From contig MU008158.1 in assembly GCA_010909165.1 (NCBI GenBank), positions 3,614,809 through 3,678,808 of the forward strand: a DNA stretch of 64,000 bases, written 5' to 3'. This document shows positions 9,707-20,871 of this stretch, in pieces. Each line of letters starts with the position of its first letter. Position 1 is the stretch's first letter. Both the position numbers and the translations under genes were made by a program. The stretch comes from Anthoceros angustus (Eukaryota > Streptophyta > Anthocerotopsida > Anthocerotales > Anthocerotaceae). The notes under the pieces are model-generated. The model made no database searches. It saw only the letters and a list, made by a program, of their open reading frames with translations, and was not told the DNA's origin.

Positions 9707-12684
9707 CTATTCCAACTCAATGGGATTATGGCTGGATCCCATCCTATCCTTTTCTGCTGGTCGTTCATCCCCCAGCAAAATAGTCTTGGCCCTCTTGGCC
9801 AAAGGCATGTCCTCTACACATGCCTCTCTTACCCTAGGGGAGGAGGGTTTCACCTCCTTAGCCCCTTGTTCTCCCACCTCAGGGCTGGACTCACCCCCAT
9901 ACTTGACCAATCCGCCATGGGCGCCCTCTCCCATGGCCACATCTCCTCTAGGAGTAGAGGCGTCAACCTCCCAAACTTCCTCATCCACTCCCGTAGTGCC
10001 TTCCGCCACCTCCGACGAAACTCCCCCTATGGGTTTAGAGCTGCTCCCTACGCCAGTAGGTACCCTACCTATATCGATAGGTGAGGGTACTTCCTGTTGC
10101 CTTCCTCCGACGAAATCTTCGACTATGGGAGCACCACTTGGGGCTCCCCTATCCTGTTGCTCTCCCTCATCATCGGAAACCTCTTCCCACTCCGATTCCT
10201 CGGAGTCATCTCCACTTCCCTCTTCTTCAAAGTCTAAGGCCCTCGGCTCCACTTTCATAAGCTCCTTCCTGTCATCATCATGGGGCCCTAGCAGCCTTCT
10301 CTTAATGAGGCGTGCTACCTCGTTCTTGGCCTTGATAACCTTATTATGAAGGCTGACCCCCAACCTCTGATATTGCATCTCCAGCTCGTCTAGCTCTTTA
10401 GGCCATTCCCCTTCTTTGCACCTACCCTTGTAGGCATTTCGTTGCAATGTCAGCTCTTCCACATGGAGGTGTAGAGCTACATTCTCCATTGTGGCACTAT
10501 GAAGTTGTTGTGCCATCTTCTTTTGTAGGGCGTAATCCGCCCAGAACCTCCTCTTCCGGATGACCAGACTTCTGCACCATGCCCCGCCTTTCCTCTCTCT
10601 TCTCCTTCACCCACCCCTGTGGCCTCAGCCTCGCAGATTTGTTGGGCACGCTCCAATTCCCCTTCCTTCACTCCCAACCTACCGTGGGTTTCTCGCAAAT
10701 CATCTTGGACACCCCCTACCTCTTGTCGTATGGCATCCCTTTCCCTCTCCAACTCGCTCACTTTGAGAGTTTGGCTAGCAAGTGCCTGCTCCTGTCGCTC
10801 TCTTTGATCTTTGGCCTTACTTTCACTCTCCTTGGCTGCTGTAAGGGCTACTTCTAGTCTCCCCACTTTTGTGGTAGCCTCTTTCACTTGTTGCATCCAT
10901 TCTTCCCTCGCATCAATAGTCAGCAGTAATGTGACAGCCAATCTATCCACGTGCTCCTTGCGGTCCTCGACCTCTATTTGGATCTGGCCGACCTTTCCGA
11001 CCAAAGCCCTCATTCTTCCTTCCAACTCCAACACCTTTGCCTCAAAAGCCCTTGCGTTTTCTTGGCTCCTAGCCTCTCCTTCTCGTGTGGCTGCCTCCCG
11101 GGCCATACTTGCCCTCAACTCCCCCTGGCTTTCCACCAACGCACCAGCTATCCTTGTGGCTTCCTTCGTATCCAGCTGGCTCAAACGCTCACATAGTTGG
11201 AGTACCTCCCCTAACACTCCTAGTTCAGGCCCCATGGCCTGTGCTCCTACCATTCCATAACCCGCGGGGACCACATCCTACCATGGTCTCATCCGCACTA
11301 GCCCCTCTGGGAGCTAGCCTCCTCCTAGGCTCCCTCCGAGGCACCACCTTAGCATGTCCTCCCGCACTTGTCTCAGCAATGGGGCACTCTTGGTCCCATT
11401 GTGGCTGAACTTCCTCTAACCTAGGGAGTTCTACTGCACTCCCTTTCACTCCTCCTCCCTCAATAGGTACCTCACCTACTGGTGTAGGGACCTCTGTCCC
11501 AGTCTGCTTCTCTTGGTGCCGTGTCTGCGCATCTTCCTCCGTAGGTCCCTGACCTACATAGACCTCCCTATGGTCACTTTCCTCCTGCCCCATATCAACG
11601 TTTTGGCCCTTCTCTGGCATAGGGGCCTCTTCCTCCCTCTCAGGGACTTCTCCTTCTATCTTTATTCGCTTTGGCTGCGATGCTTTTGGCTCCTCATGAA
11701 GGTCTATGACCTTCTTCTTCCCTCTTGTGCTTCTGCGTCTTGGAAGCATCTCCACCTCCTCTTCCTCTTCTTCAACAAACACCCGGACTTGAGCCCCTTC
11801 CCTAGCCGCTTCCAGCTGCTTTATCGATCCAGAGGGCCTTCTCGTGGCAAGAGGGGTGGATACCTCCTCCTTAGGCACCAACTCCACCACATCAAAGGGC
11901 GCCCACGCGTCCGACAATTCCTCAGCACTCAATAACCCATCCACTTCTCACAAGTGGACCAAATAATTGGATAGGTAGCATAGCCTGGGAGACTCCGCAT
12001 CATGGCTGTTAGGCTTTAAAATCTTCTCCCTGTGATAGACGTAAGCATCGTACATAATATTCCCCCAGTTCGGCTTCGCACCCTGTGACACTTTCCACAC
12101 AAAAACCAGCAAGGCATCGCTAAAGTAGGTCTTCCGCTGATGATTAATAAGACCGATGACCACTTTGGCGAAGGTTCGCCACTTGAATTCCTTGATGGCC
12201 ACTGTGGGCCAGCCATTCTTCGTCTTTGCACTCTCTCCTCCATGTAACATGGCCACCGCCCCCTCCAGAAGTGAAATAGGAGCCATCTTCTTCCCATCCT
12301 TAGGCTTTTTCATTATCACAATCCCATCCCCCTCTTCCGTTGGTCTCCTATAGACTTGCCTTATACATTGAACTGTCCAGCACCTTGGGTCCGTTCTCGC
12401 GTTCCGATCTGGAAGGGTTGCCAATTGCCTTGCAGTTTGGTGGAGGCTAACATAGCACTCCTCCACAAGCTTAAGATTGTTGTAGGCCCAATTGCGGCCG
12501 TATGCCCACCGAAGTCAGATAGCCTCCTCATTCCCACGGCCGGTGCACCGATCCCGTGAGCACACCCGCCCACAAAACACTCAAATATAGGCATGTTAAT
12601 TTCAGGCGGATCCTCCGGCATGGTCTCCCATCTTCTTCTCTCCCCTTTCTTAGGGGTAGGTGTCTTTCCCATGGCTCTTTCCAA
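9707..12684 (-). pseudogene. Gag-like coiled-coil ORF of an unrecognised retroelement family, copy 1 (frameshifted)
   Basis: A near-continuous minus-strand reading of almost 1,000 codons is split over several frames, with shifts near 12,520, 11,945, 11,250 and 10,500. In order: an N-terminal part starting MGKTPTPKKGERRRWETMP; a helical domain with DPRCWTVQCIRQVYRRP and PNWGNIMYDAYVYHREKILKP; an acidic, Pro/Glu-rich linker with a basic RRRSTRGKKK patch; a heptad-rich coiled coil (KVLELEGRMRALVGKVGQIQ onward); the phrase EELTLQRNAYKGRCKEGEWP; and a very acidic tail with GDDSEESEWEEVSDDEGEQ. A diverged plus-strand relative at 23.8-33.6 kb shares the DPRxWT...RP-EE segment. No zinc knuckle, protease or polymerase is visible. 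It resembles a structural gag or a captured coiled-coil protein. I do not recognise the family. Confidence 0.55.
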
Positions 12685-13009
12685 CTTGGTTGCATGAAAG
12701 GAGATAAGAGAGGGGTACTTTATGCTTCCTTTTCTCAGTCCTTAGCCCACCTACGCCGCTTACTAGCAACCTATGACCATAGATCGGCTCCTCCCAACAC
12801 AATCTCCAAGGCCCTTTGCTTTCCTGGCCTTAGCTCATCGATAATACCTCTCACGTGACCTTCCAAGGTCACACCACCTGCCACACTTCCATTCACGAGT
12901 TACTCCCAAGATTGCGGCTTGTCTTCCTAAATTGCCATAATTCTCATAATCTTGAGCTTAAGTTGGAGCTTCTCCTTCTAGGAGCTTGTCGCGCAATGGC
13001 CGCATAAAT
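12685..13009. other. Leader of the gag-like ORF, no other gene seen
   Basis: This short stretch lies upstream (in minus orientation) of the gag-like start and before the first of two long direct repeats. Nothing further is supported. Confidence 0.3.
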
Positions 13010-15300
13010 GCTTGGCGTCACCTGCACTCCTCTGCGGCAAACGTCCTTGGCCTTTGGCGGAAGGACCAAGTTCTTCCTTGGCCTTTGGCCAAAAGGGCGA
13101 CAAAGTTCTGGCCTTAGCCAAGGAACAAGGCAAGGAGGCATAAATAGCCTCCGACCGCGACAACAAATGGTGAAAACCCACAGCTTTCCACATCAATCGG
13201 CCACAATCCGATGGCTGCCGAGAACCAAACCATCCCTTTGCGGGCGCTCTGCGGTGTGAGGAGGTGGAGGATGCATCACTCTCCAAATCCTCATCATCCG
13301 ATTCTTCAGGTTCGGGCTTGATTTCGGGCTTGACTCAAGAGCGGATCTCAAAATGGACTCTGCGGCCGATCCTCTGGATAATCAAAAGCGGGTTTGGGGC
13401 GGTGGATGTGCGTGTGATTACGCGCGACGAAAATGCCTTCTGTCCATTGAATCCCATTGTTTGCTCAATGTAGGGAATCTTCAACTTGCGTGACACGATA
13501 AAATTGCCTAGGCCATCCAACAATGTGGCTCTTGAGGTGATGGAAGAGCGGCCGATCTTTCGGATAGACTAACCTCTCTGGCACCTGTCTTCCCACATGA
13601 TCAATTCCTTGGGCAACCTCAAACCATCAAACGTTTGATGCATGAAAGTGGTGCTGGATTTTTGCGCCATGCTCCTTCACGATCTGTCCATGTCCAAGAC
13701 ATGGCACGGAGTCTCTCTGCGCAAACATCACGGTGATGCACGGGTGAATTCCACCGACACACGCTCATGGTGCGTCTCCACATACAAGAACTCAAGCTCC
13801 TTAAAATTCCTTTGGAGGAATACCTCTCTGATATGCCGCTGTGAATAGATCCCATTTGCGACACCCTGTTGTTGATCGCGAGCGCAGCGTTTGAGAGTCT
13901 TTGCACCAAGTTGCCACACTTGCACACTTTTGGTGGCACTACCTCAAAGACAACTACGGTGTGCACGATCTGCTCATTGCTCTTGTGTGCAGACAACCGT
14001 CCTCTGCTCCCGAGCCCCTTGTCCTAGTAATGCTCCTTCTCACGTTGTGGCGTTGCATCACGGGCCGGAGGTGCTCACAATGCTAGGTTACGAGCATCTT
14101 CCTTAGCTCGCTTTTGTGCCTCCTCCCACGCTCGAAACTTCTTTGGTGAGCCTCCATCTCCTCTTCACGGCCTTTGCTTTGGCCTCAAGGACAAGTTCTT
14201 TCCTGGCCTTGGCCAAGAAAGTTCTGGCCCAGCCAAGGAACAAGGCAAAGGAGGCATAAATAGCCTCCGACCGCGATCACGGAACTGGGGTGAAAACCCA
14301 GCTTTCCACATCAAACTCACCACAATCCGAGTCGAAACACTACTTACCGTAATCCAAACCATCCTTTCTCGCAGACGCCTGTGTGAGACGAGGTGGAGGA
14401 TCCGCATCACTCCAAATCCTCATCCGATTCTTCAAGTTCGGGCTTGATTTCTTCAGCTTGACTCCAAGAGCAAGAATCACGTCAAAATGGACGCCGCAGC
14501 CTCCTGCTCGGATAATCAAAAACCGTTGGGAGCGGTGGATGACCATGTGGTTCTCACTATGCAGAAAGAACCGAAATGCCTTCCCCGTCCACAATCCCAT
14601 TCTCGTCTTCAATGGAATTTTCAACTGTCTCGACACGATAAAATTGCCCAGCCATCCGACAACCGTGGTGGCCTGCCTTGGTGATGGAAGAACAAGGCCG
14701 CCTTCTTATAGACTAACCTCTCGCACCGCCCTCCCACATGATCAATTCGGGCAACCTCAAACCACAAACGTTTGATGCAAAAGAAGTGGTGCTGGATTTT
14801 TCGCCATGCACCCTCACGAGGGTGTCCATGTCTGTGACATGGCTCGAGTCCTCTCGTAGCTCAAACAGTCACGGTCCGTGGGTAGAATTCCACCACATGG
14901 TGCGCCTCCACATACAAGTGAACTCACCGAGCTCCTTAAAATTCACTGGAGGAATACCTCTGCCGATATGCCCACGAAGGATAGATCCCATTTGCCGACA
15001 CCCTCGTTGTTCGTAGTCGCAGCACGCTTGAGGAGGCTGCACCAAGTTGCCACACTTGCACACTTTGGTGGCACTACCTCAAGAACAAAGCAACTCGATG
15101 ACTGCACTGGCGCCGCCATGCCGCCTTGTGTGTCTCAGGAGCAAACCGTCCTCGCCTCGAGCCCCTTGTCCTAGAGGCACCGCCCTTCTCACGTGGCGCT
15201 GCGTCACTTGACCACGGAGGTGCCCTGCACTAGGTTCCAAGCATCTTCCTTAGCTGCCAGGCCTCTCACACCACGAACTTTGGTGAGCCTCCATCTCCTC
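13010..15300. repeat. Pair of diverged direct repeats, about 1.1 kb each
   Basis: Copy 1 spans about 13,010-14,110 and copy 2 about 14,165-15,300. Shared landmarks in the same order include GGAGGCATAAATAGCCTCCGACCGCG (two parts at about 13,133 and 14,250), GAAAACCCA-AGCTTTCCACATCAA, AATCCTCATC-CGATTCTTCA, CACGATAAAATTGCC and AGTTGCCACACTTGCACACTTT. The CATAAATAG motif could be a plant-strand TATA box, so these may be LTRs, or arrays of a degenerate coding segment. The copies differ by many small indels. They lie immediately beyond the 3' side of the gypsy element below, to which they may belong. Confidence 0.65.
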
Positions 15301-15852
15301 TTCACTTGGCCTTTGCTGGCCTCCCTCTCGGGCGCTTGGGTGACTGACCAATTCCAAGACACCCTCGCTAATGGGCGCTAGGGCTTGTGTAGTCTGCCTC
15401 CGCCTGCGCATATGGTCTGCAACTCGATCCATCCAACTTGAACCAACTGCCTCGTAAGAAAGCGAACACTCTGTGATCGAGCCCACCGAGGAAGACTCCT
15501 CCAATGCGGCAAAATCAAGCGGCTGCCACCGCACTATCTTCTTCCACATCCTGGTCTACCACAAACTTTCAGAGGAATCAGCTTGTCAACTGAGTGATTC
15601 CCAGAGGAGCACTCAAAATAGCAAAGACCCTAAACCGCCTTGTTGGAACTTCCAGCCTTGGCAGAAGGAAATCACACAAGATCCGCTCCGCATTTAACTT
15701 TCCTCTCCAATTTACTCGCTCATTCCCGCCTCCCCTCTTGTACCCATTTCAACACGCCAGCCGTTGAGTGCTCCCAACTCCTCGTACAAAACGTACTTCT
15801 CCTTCATTACTCTCGGTAGATAGAGCCATGGTGCATGCAAACTTGTTGAATC

Positions 15853-16419
15853 ACGTGTCATAGCCAATTCCCTTCTGAATATCCTTTAATGCGTGTGTGA
15901 GAGAAAATATGATAGCCTCGCACTCACATAAGAGCATAAGCTCTTCATCCGTGGTGTGCCCGCATGCCTCACAGCAAATCCAGGTGGTACCCACGTTTGG
16001 GGAACAATTCTTGCATCAAGATTTGGCAAATGACATGGAGCTAAATGTTTCATGTGCTCCTTGCACCTTCTCGCCATCCGTCCTTGAGTTCCACTACTCC
16101 TTGCACCACATTTACCACCAGAATCACCGGTCTTGACATCTAATGTGCTTGCTGGTCTGTGTTGTAGGTACACATAATCTCCTGGTGCGAATTTCCTGGC
16201 CTTGGGCTTCCATGAGCCCCCCCGCGTGTGAGCATATCTCAACTGGTCTCTGTGCTGTGCAATCGCAAGATTGTCCATAGCCATGGGCAGAATCCTTCGG
16301 AACATTTCTGCTCTAGCTTGCACTTGCTGTAAGCACACCTCCATATTCCTACTCCAATCTACAGGAGTAGAATATTTGTCTTGCACCACATTGGGCAAAA
16401 CTGCATTCCTTCCGAACAA
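15853..16419 (-). CDS. Gypsy integrase C-terminal region with PHD-finger-like motif
   Basis: The segment begins MFGRNAVLPNVVQDKYSTP, then a helical stretch AMDNLAIAQHRDQLRYAHTR and the plant-gypsy phrase FAPGDYVYLQHRP near residue 80, typical of the integrase C-terminal barrel. Beyond it, in another frame at 15,853-15,985, the translation reads CCEACGHTTDEELMLLCEC. After further one-base shifts come a YH pair, LTHALKDIQKG and GNW. This is the order of residues in a C4HC3 PHD finger (C-x2-C...D-E-x-M-L-L-C-D...Y-H...L...G-N-W). PHD fingers bind histone H3 tails, so the domain could steer integration. It is unreadable as one frame here. Confidence 0.5.
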
Positions 16420-16592
16420 CAGTAATAGAAAGCTTCCAATCGCACACTCACTCTATAACCCAACACAATATAGGAAGTAATTCATCCCAAGACTTGGGTT
16501 CCAGTGATGCAAGTACTTCACGAGGCGTCCTTGAATGTCGAACCAACCTTTCCGCCACCATCGCCTTGAGGATGATCCTACGCCTCCCGTGA

Positions 16593-17111
16593 TCAATCGA
16601 TCCCGAACGCCCTGAATTCTCCTCTGAATTCATTGCCTTGATCTGAGCACCTCACAACTTCCAAATTGCTTAGTACACACCGCAAAGGCTCTGGTGTAAT
16701 ATGAGGTTCTTTGAGGCGAAATGCTACCTCCACCCACTTGGAGAAGTGCTCAATCATCACCATCTGACGATTTCCTTGCTTTGTCAATGGTAGTTCCGGC
16801 ATCAAGTCCACCGACCACGAAAAACAAACCCGGATTGGTAAAGAGTAACACAACATCTTGTGTGTTAAACAGCCTTCATCGCATCACACGTACTAGCCAC
16901 CACTCTTTCCACATCGCATACATGCAAAAATATGTGGTCTTGATGTGGTGTGTCCTTTTACACCAAAGTGACCTAGTGTTTCATGCACTTTAATCACAAT
17001 CCTGTTCTTTCTTGAGGACTTGGCACCTTCTTTACAACCTCTTCCTTCAGTAGCGAACTCTCCATCCGCCATGAGTATCGCCACTCGCCTCGTGCCCCAC
17101 TGCATCGACAT
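16593..17111 (-). CDS. Gypsy integrase core (frameshifted)
   Basis: Two pieces in different frames are seen. The upstream one carries HETLGHFGVKGH and a CxxC (CMRCGKS), fitting the HHCC zinc-binding head of integrases. The downstream one carries the catalytic-core phrases WSVDLMPELPLTKQGNRQMV, MIEHFSKWVEVA and DQGNEFRGEF, containing the first two acidic residues of the D,D-35-E triad. The third acidic residue was not located because the frame breaks. Confidence 0.75.
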
Positions 17112-17163
17112 TAGGTGTACCTTCTTTGAGCAACAACGCTTGTGAATGCCTCGATGTCACAGA

Positions 17164-17822
17164 TCATAAGATCCGGCTCTCCTCCTGTTCACCTTCGATC
17201 GCCATGAGTGCCATGAAACTGCTGGGCACATTTTCCATGTGTCCTAGGTCTGCGTGCTCCAGGGCATCCCGATTTCGCAGTGGATTCCTACTCAAACCAT
17301 CTGCATTGTGGTGCACCTTGCCTGCTCTATGCACGATTTCCATGTCATATTCGACAGACAATGCCCACCGGCCGGTTCCGCTCAACTTCATGTGGTCATG
17401 AGCCAATGAAGTGGTTGATGATCCGTCACCTGGAAACGCCTTCCAACAGAGAATTAAATGCAACATCGCCTGCATCGCACAAGACACTCTCCTTCATATG
17501 AGGAGTTTACCTCTGTAATTGTTGGATCTGCTTGCATAAGCCACAACTCGCTCCATTCCTTCGCTCCCGATCGCCTCCTATCCTCGAATACTCCAATCCG
17601 TATACGTAACAAACGGCTTCTCAAAGTCCGTCTAACCAAGATGGGCTTCTCACCAATTGATCCCTTAGATCTTGCGGCTAGCTCTTCTTGATCCCATTTC
17701 CAAGTTACCTCCTTCTTGATCTCATACAAGGGTTTGCATGTGGGAGGTCTTTCATAAACCTCGTAGTAGTTCACCAACCCCAATGCTCTAAGCCACATCC
17801 TTGGGCCTAGGCATCGCATCAC
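17164..17822 (-). CDS. Gypsy RNase H / connection region (frameshifted)
   Basis: At 17,454-17,822 the translation contains ALGLVNYYEVY and KPLYEIKKEVTWKWDQEE, matching the linker between RT and RNase H (normally ...LGL-NYYRRF...PLYxLLKK...F-W). At 17,164-17,487 it contains TGRWALSVEYDMEIVHRAGK and HHNADGLSRNP, matching the end of the gypsy RNase H domain (RWxLxLxEYDFxIxHRxGKxNxxADxLSR). At least two shifts separate them. Confidence 0.75.
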
Positions 17823-18633
17823 GGCTGCACCTTAGCCAATCTGCGGCATGATTCCTCCGCACAATTTCATGTCCAAGATACTCAATCCGCTTGAATGCAA
17901 ATTTGCACTTTTCGGATGAGCTTTCAAGCTGATTTGGACAATCTTTGCAGAGAGTCTGATGATCCATATGTTCCTCGATGGTGTCACTAAAAACTAGGAT
18001 GTCGTCAATGTAACAACGCACAAACGGCAGATCCTGCAACTCCAAGTCTGCAATTCTCTGGAAATATATGGAAGCATTTTTCAGCCCGAAGGGCATAGTC
18101 TCCCATTCCCAAAGTTGATCCTTTCCCCAGAAAGCCGTTTTGCTCTTGTCCTGCTCCTCAATCACTATCTGATTGAAACCTGAGCGGAAATCCAAAGTGG
18201 TAAAGTATTTCGCCTTACCAATTGCATCAAAAATCTCATCTGGAGTAGGCATGGGATACCGCTCCATCAGCGTTACCTCGTTGAGAGGTCGATAGTCCCC
18301 ACACATTCGCCTATCTTTCCACTCGCCATTTTCGTCCTTCTTGGTGGGAGACGGTGACATATTCGAGCTTGATTTCCGAATCAATCCTGCTTCAAACAGC
18401 TCCTGACAACGCTTGTCCACAATTTCCCACTCTGCTGGGCTCAACCTATGCCTTCTTCTGAAGATAGGCTCAGAGCTAGTGGTAACAATCTTGAACTTGA
18501 TCTTTTCGTACCTTCCTAGCTCATTCCAGCTGAACGCAAAAGCACCTCTGTTTTTCTCGAGCATGTCGATGATCTTTTGTTTGTCCTCTGACACGCCTTC
18601 ATCAATCTTCCACATGAACCTCCTTGGTGACAC
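17788..18633 (-). CDS. Gypsy reverse transcriptase (281-codon intact frame)
   Basis: This is the best-preserved part of the element. It reads RRRHRLSPAEWEIVDKRCQE, then KKDENGEWKDRRMCGDYRPLN, MERYPMPTPDEIFDAIGKAK, FTTLDFRSGFNQIVIEEQDK, ETMPFGLKNASIYFQRI, and the catalytic box FVRCYIDDILVFSD with the two Asp residues of YxDD, then FAFKRIEYLGHEI. All canonical RT motifs are present. The frame is damaged only near the C-terminal end, around the LGHEI segment. Confidence 0.92.
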   Translation of the reverse strand: MSPRRFMWKIDEGVSEDKQKIIDMLEKNRGAFAFSWNELGRYEKIKFKIVTTSSEPIFRRRHRLSPAEWEIVDKRCQELFEAGLIRKSSSNMSPSPTKKDENGEWKDRRMCGDYRPLNEVTLMERYPMPTPDEIFDAIGKAKYFTTLDFRSGFNQIVIEEQDKSKTAFWGKDQLWEWETMPFGLKNASIYFQRIADLELQDLPFVRCYIDDILVFSDTIEEHMDHQTLCKDCPNQLESSSEKCKFAFKRIEYLGHEIVRRNHAADWLRCSRDAMPRPKDVA

Positions 18634-20120
18634 TCTTGGTTACAAACTCTTTCCACAGCAGCCATGCCAAACATGTCTTGGGTTCTTCCCTTTCATCCTC
18701 TCCGGCTTTCCATCTTAGCTGCAGTGATGGCTTTTTCCTTCACCTCCTCGCAACCCAAATGCCAATCCGACTCACTAACCACCTTGTCAGATAGATCGAA
18801 TGCCCTGTCCGAACTTGTGTTTGACGCCTCACTCACACCCATGGTCTGCGTACTTCTTGGCAAATCCCATGGCTTGTTCGCGTTCCTCAACATTGAGCTC
18901 TCCTAGCTCCTCTCCCTTGAGTCGGGATCATGCCATCTCCTCCTCCAATGCGTAGGATTGTGGCGTGTTTACCAAAGTCGGCCACGCCCGGCTTCACCAA
19001 CTCGCTCATTGGATAAAACGGAAGTTTGTCCATCTTCTTGACTTGCTGCGAGTACCTTTCTGGTTCCATGATTTCACTCACAGTCTTCCGTGATGGAACC
19101 ATGAGTGTTCATGTTGCCTCGGTCTCAAGTCAAGCGTTGGTCCGAGGCTGCGAATCACGGTGCGTAAGAGCCACACCGCACGCATCAATGACCAGCTCAT
19201 TGCGAACCATGATCGGACCTCCTTATACATCGCTCGTGGACGCTTGTCCAACGCTCCACACACGTTTTCCGATGTACCAAAGATCCGGGATTCACAAGTT
19301 GAACCTCTGACAACCACGCGACCTCGGAAGGGAAACACCTTCGCCTTCCTCTTCCCCGCCATCGAGAAGGTCTTACATTCCCATCTGCGATGATCATATC
19401 CTTGACAGAGCTTGCACCGCCTTCCCACAAGCTTCAGATCCGGCGCGCTCGACAACCTCTCATCGCTCTCTTAAGAGATGGAAAATTTGCACAACCCGAA
19501 ATTCGATTTCGCCACGACTCTAGCCTTCTCGTCCTTTTCCACAGTGTGTAGCGCAAACCTTGATGCCACATTGAAGCACCGCCTCAATCCGCCGATTCTC
19601 GAGCACAATTCCAACAAGTGAATTCCTTGAACTTGCTCTCCATCGCACTACCGAATCATTGATTCGCCTTCCCTCCGTCTTGGCGGGCTTCATGTTTGGT
19701 ATGGATCTCTCGGACATGTGTGAGATTCCAGGCGATTCTCCTTTCGGTGATTTTCTCGAACCCTTGCCTCCTCAAGGTGCTCGAGCGATCTTCAGACCTT
19801 TCCGCTCTGCGGGTTTGTTTCGAGAGGACAATTCCTCTGTCCTTCCCACTCTCGTCGTGCTCAATTTGAGCCCGGAAGCCATCTCAGCTCCGACCATCTC
19901 GCCGCGGCTTGGCCTCATCTCCTATCGCTCCTTCGCCACTTTTGCTCATGTTCAAGGAATAGTTGCAATTAAAAACTTTGCTTCCAGGTCGATAGAAGGC
20001 TTCTTCACGATGGATCAACTCCCATGGCAGGCCATGTGTAGCATCCGCTCCTAACACATCGTCGAGTACGTGTCACCAAACACCGAACCTCCATTGTGGT
20101 CGCATCCTCTCAGGCTGGCT

Positions 20121-20871
20121 TCAACTCGATCTTGATCGGTTTCTGGTCATCCCCATCACCATTTCCTTCGTTCCTCGCGAAGTAGTGATGCTTACATCGC
20201 TTGGCACCAGCTTGCTGCCATATAGCTTGAGAGCGACTGAAGCTCCCAACAATCTTGGATTCGCTCCGGTGTCCACCGACATTGACTGGTGCAAATCCGT
20301 CAAAGGTAATTTCCCGGTTTATGTTGTCAATCATGGCAACACCTCCTTTACCCGACGTTCGGGCTTTAGATGGTCTCCTCGCACATCACGAACCGGACTT
20401 CTTGCTTCTATCTCTTTCCGATCCATTCCTCATGATCTTCTTGAAATGTGAACTCTGAGTCCAAGTTCAAAGAATTGACCATGTGAACCTCCATGGCCTT
20501 CTCCAACGGCTTCTACATCCACCTCGGGTTAGAAGCCACATAATAGTACCATCATCCACTTGCCTAAAACTTTCGGGCATTTTGCTTTGCTCGTCGACGT
20601 GTCCTTGGCGAACCCCTTCTCCAGATCAAGTGCGGTCTTCTTCTTCTTGCGAATCGCCATGCCATACACTTCTTCATCCGAGTCGAGAAAAGAATGCGTG
20701 ACTGACCGCCGGCCATGTTAGCCATCCGCGCATCTCTTCAACTTGCGCAAGAAGAGCCTTGCGACTAGGGCCTTTGCCCTTCTCCTTTTCACGCCCATTA
20801 CCTTGGGCTTGAGCTGGATGAGCCTCCCAACATGCGGCTTCTATGTGGCCCCATCGACCACAAGCCTTGCA
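20121..20871 (-). CDS. Gypsy zinc knuckle and aspartic protease
   Basis: A CCHC zinc knuckle (C-K-A-C-G-R-W-G-H-I-E-A-A-C, 20,830-20,871) is followed by a basic tail and then, near 20,270, by a retropepsin active-site phrase, VDTGANPRLLGASVALKLYG. The catalytic Asp is in DTGA. The two lie in different frames and about 550 bases apart. The knuckle binds element RNA during packaging, and the protease cleaves the polyprotein. Confidence 0.75.

Noticed and set aside
9552-10349. 265-codon plus-strand frame, Ser/Pro-rich
   Set aside because: It is the complement of the acidic tail of the gag-like ORF; the minus-strand reading has a coherent domain layout and a relative at 23.8 kb.
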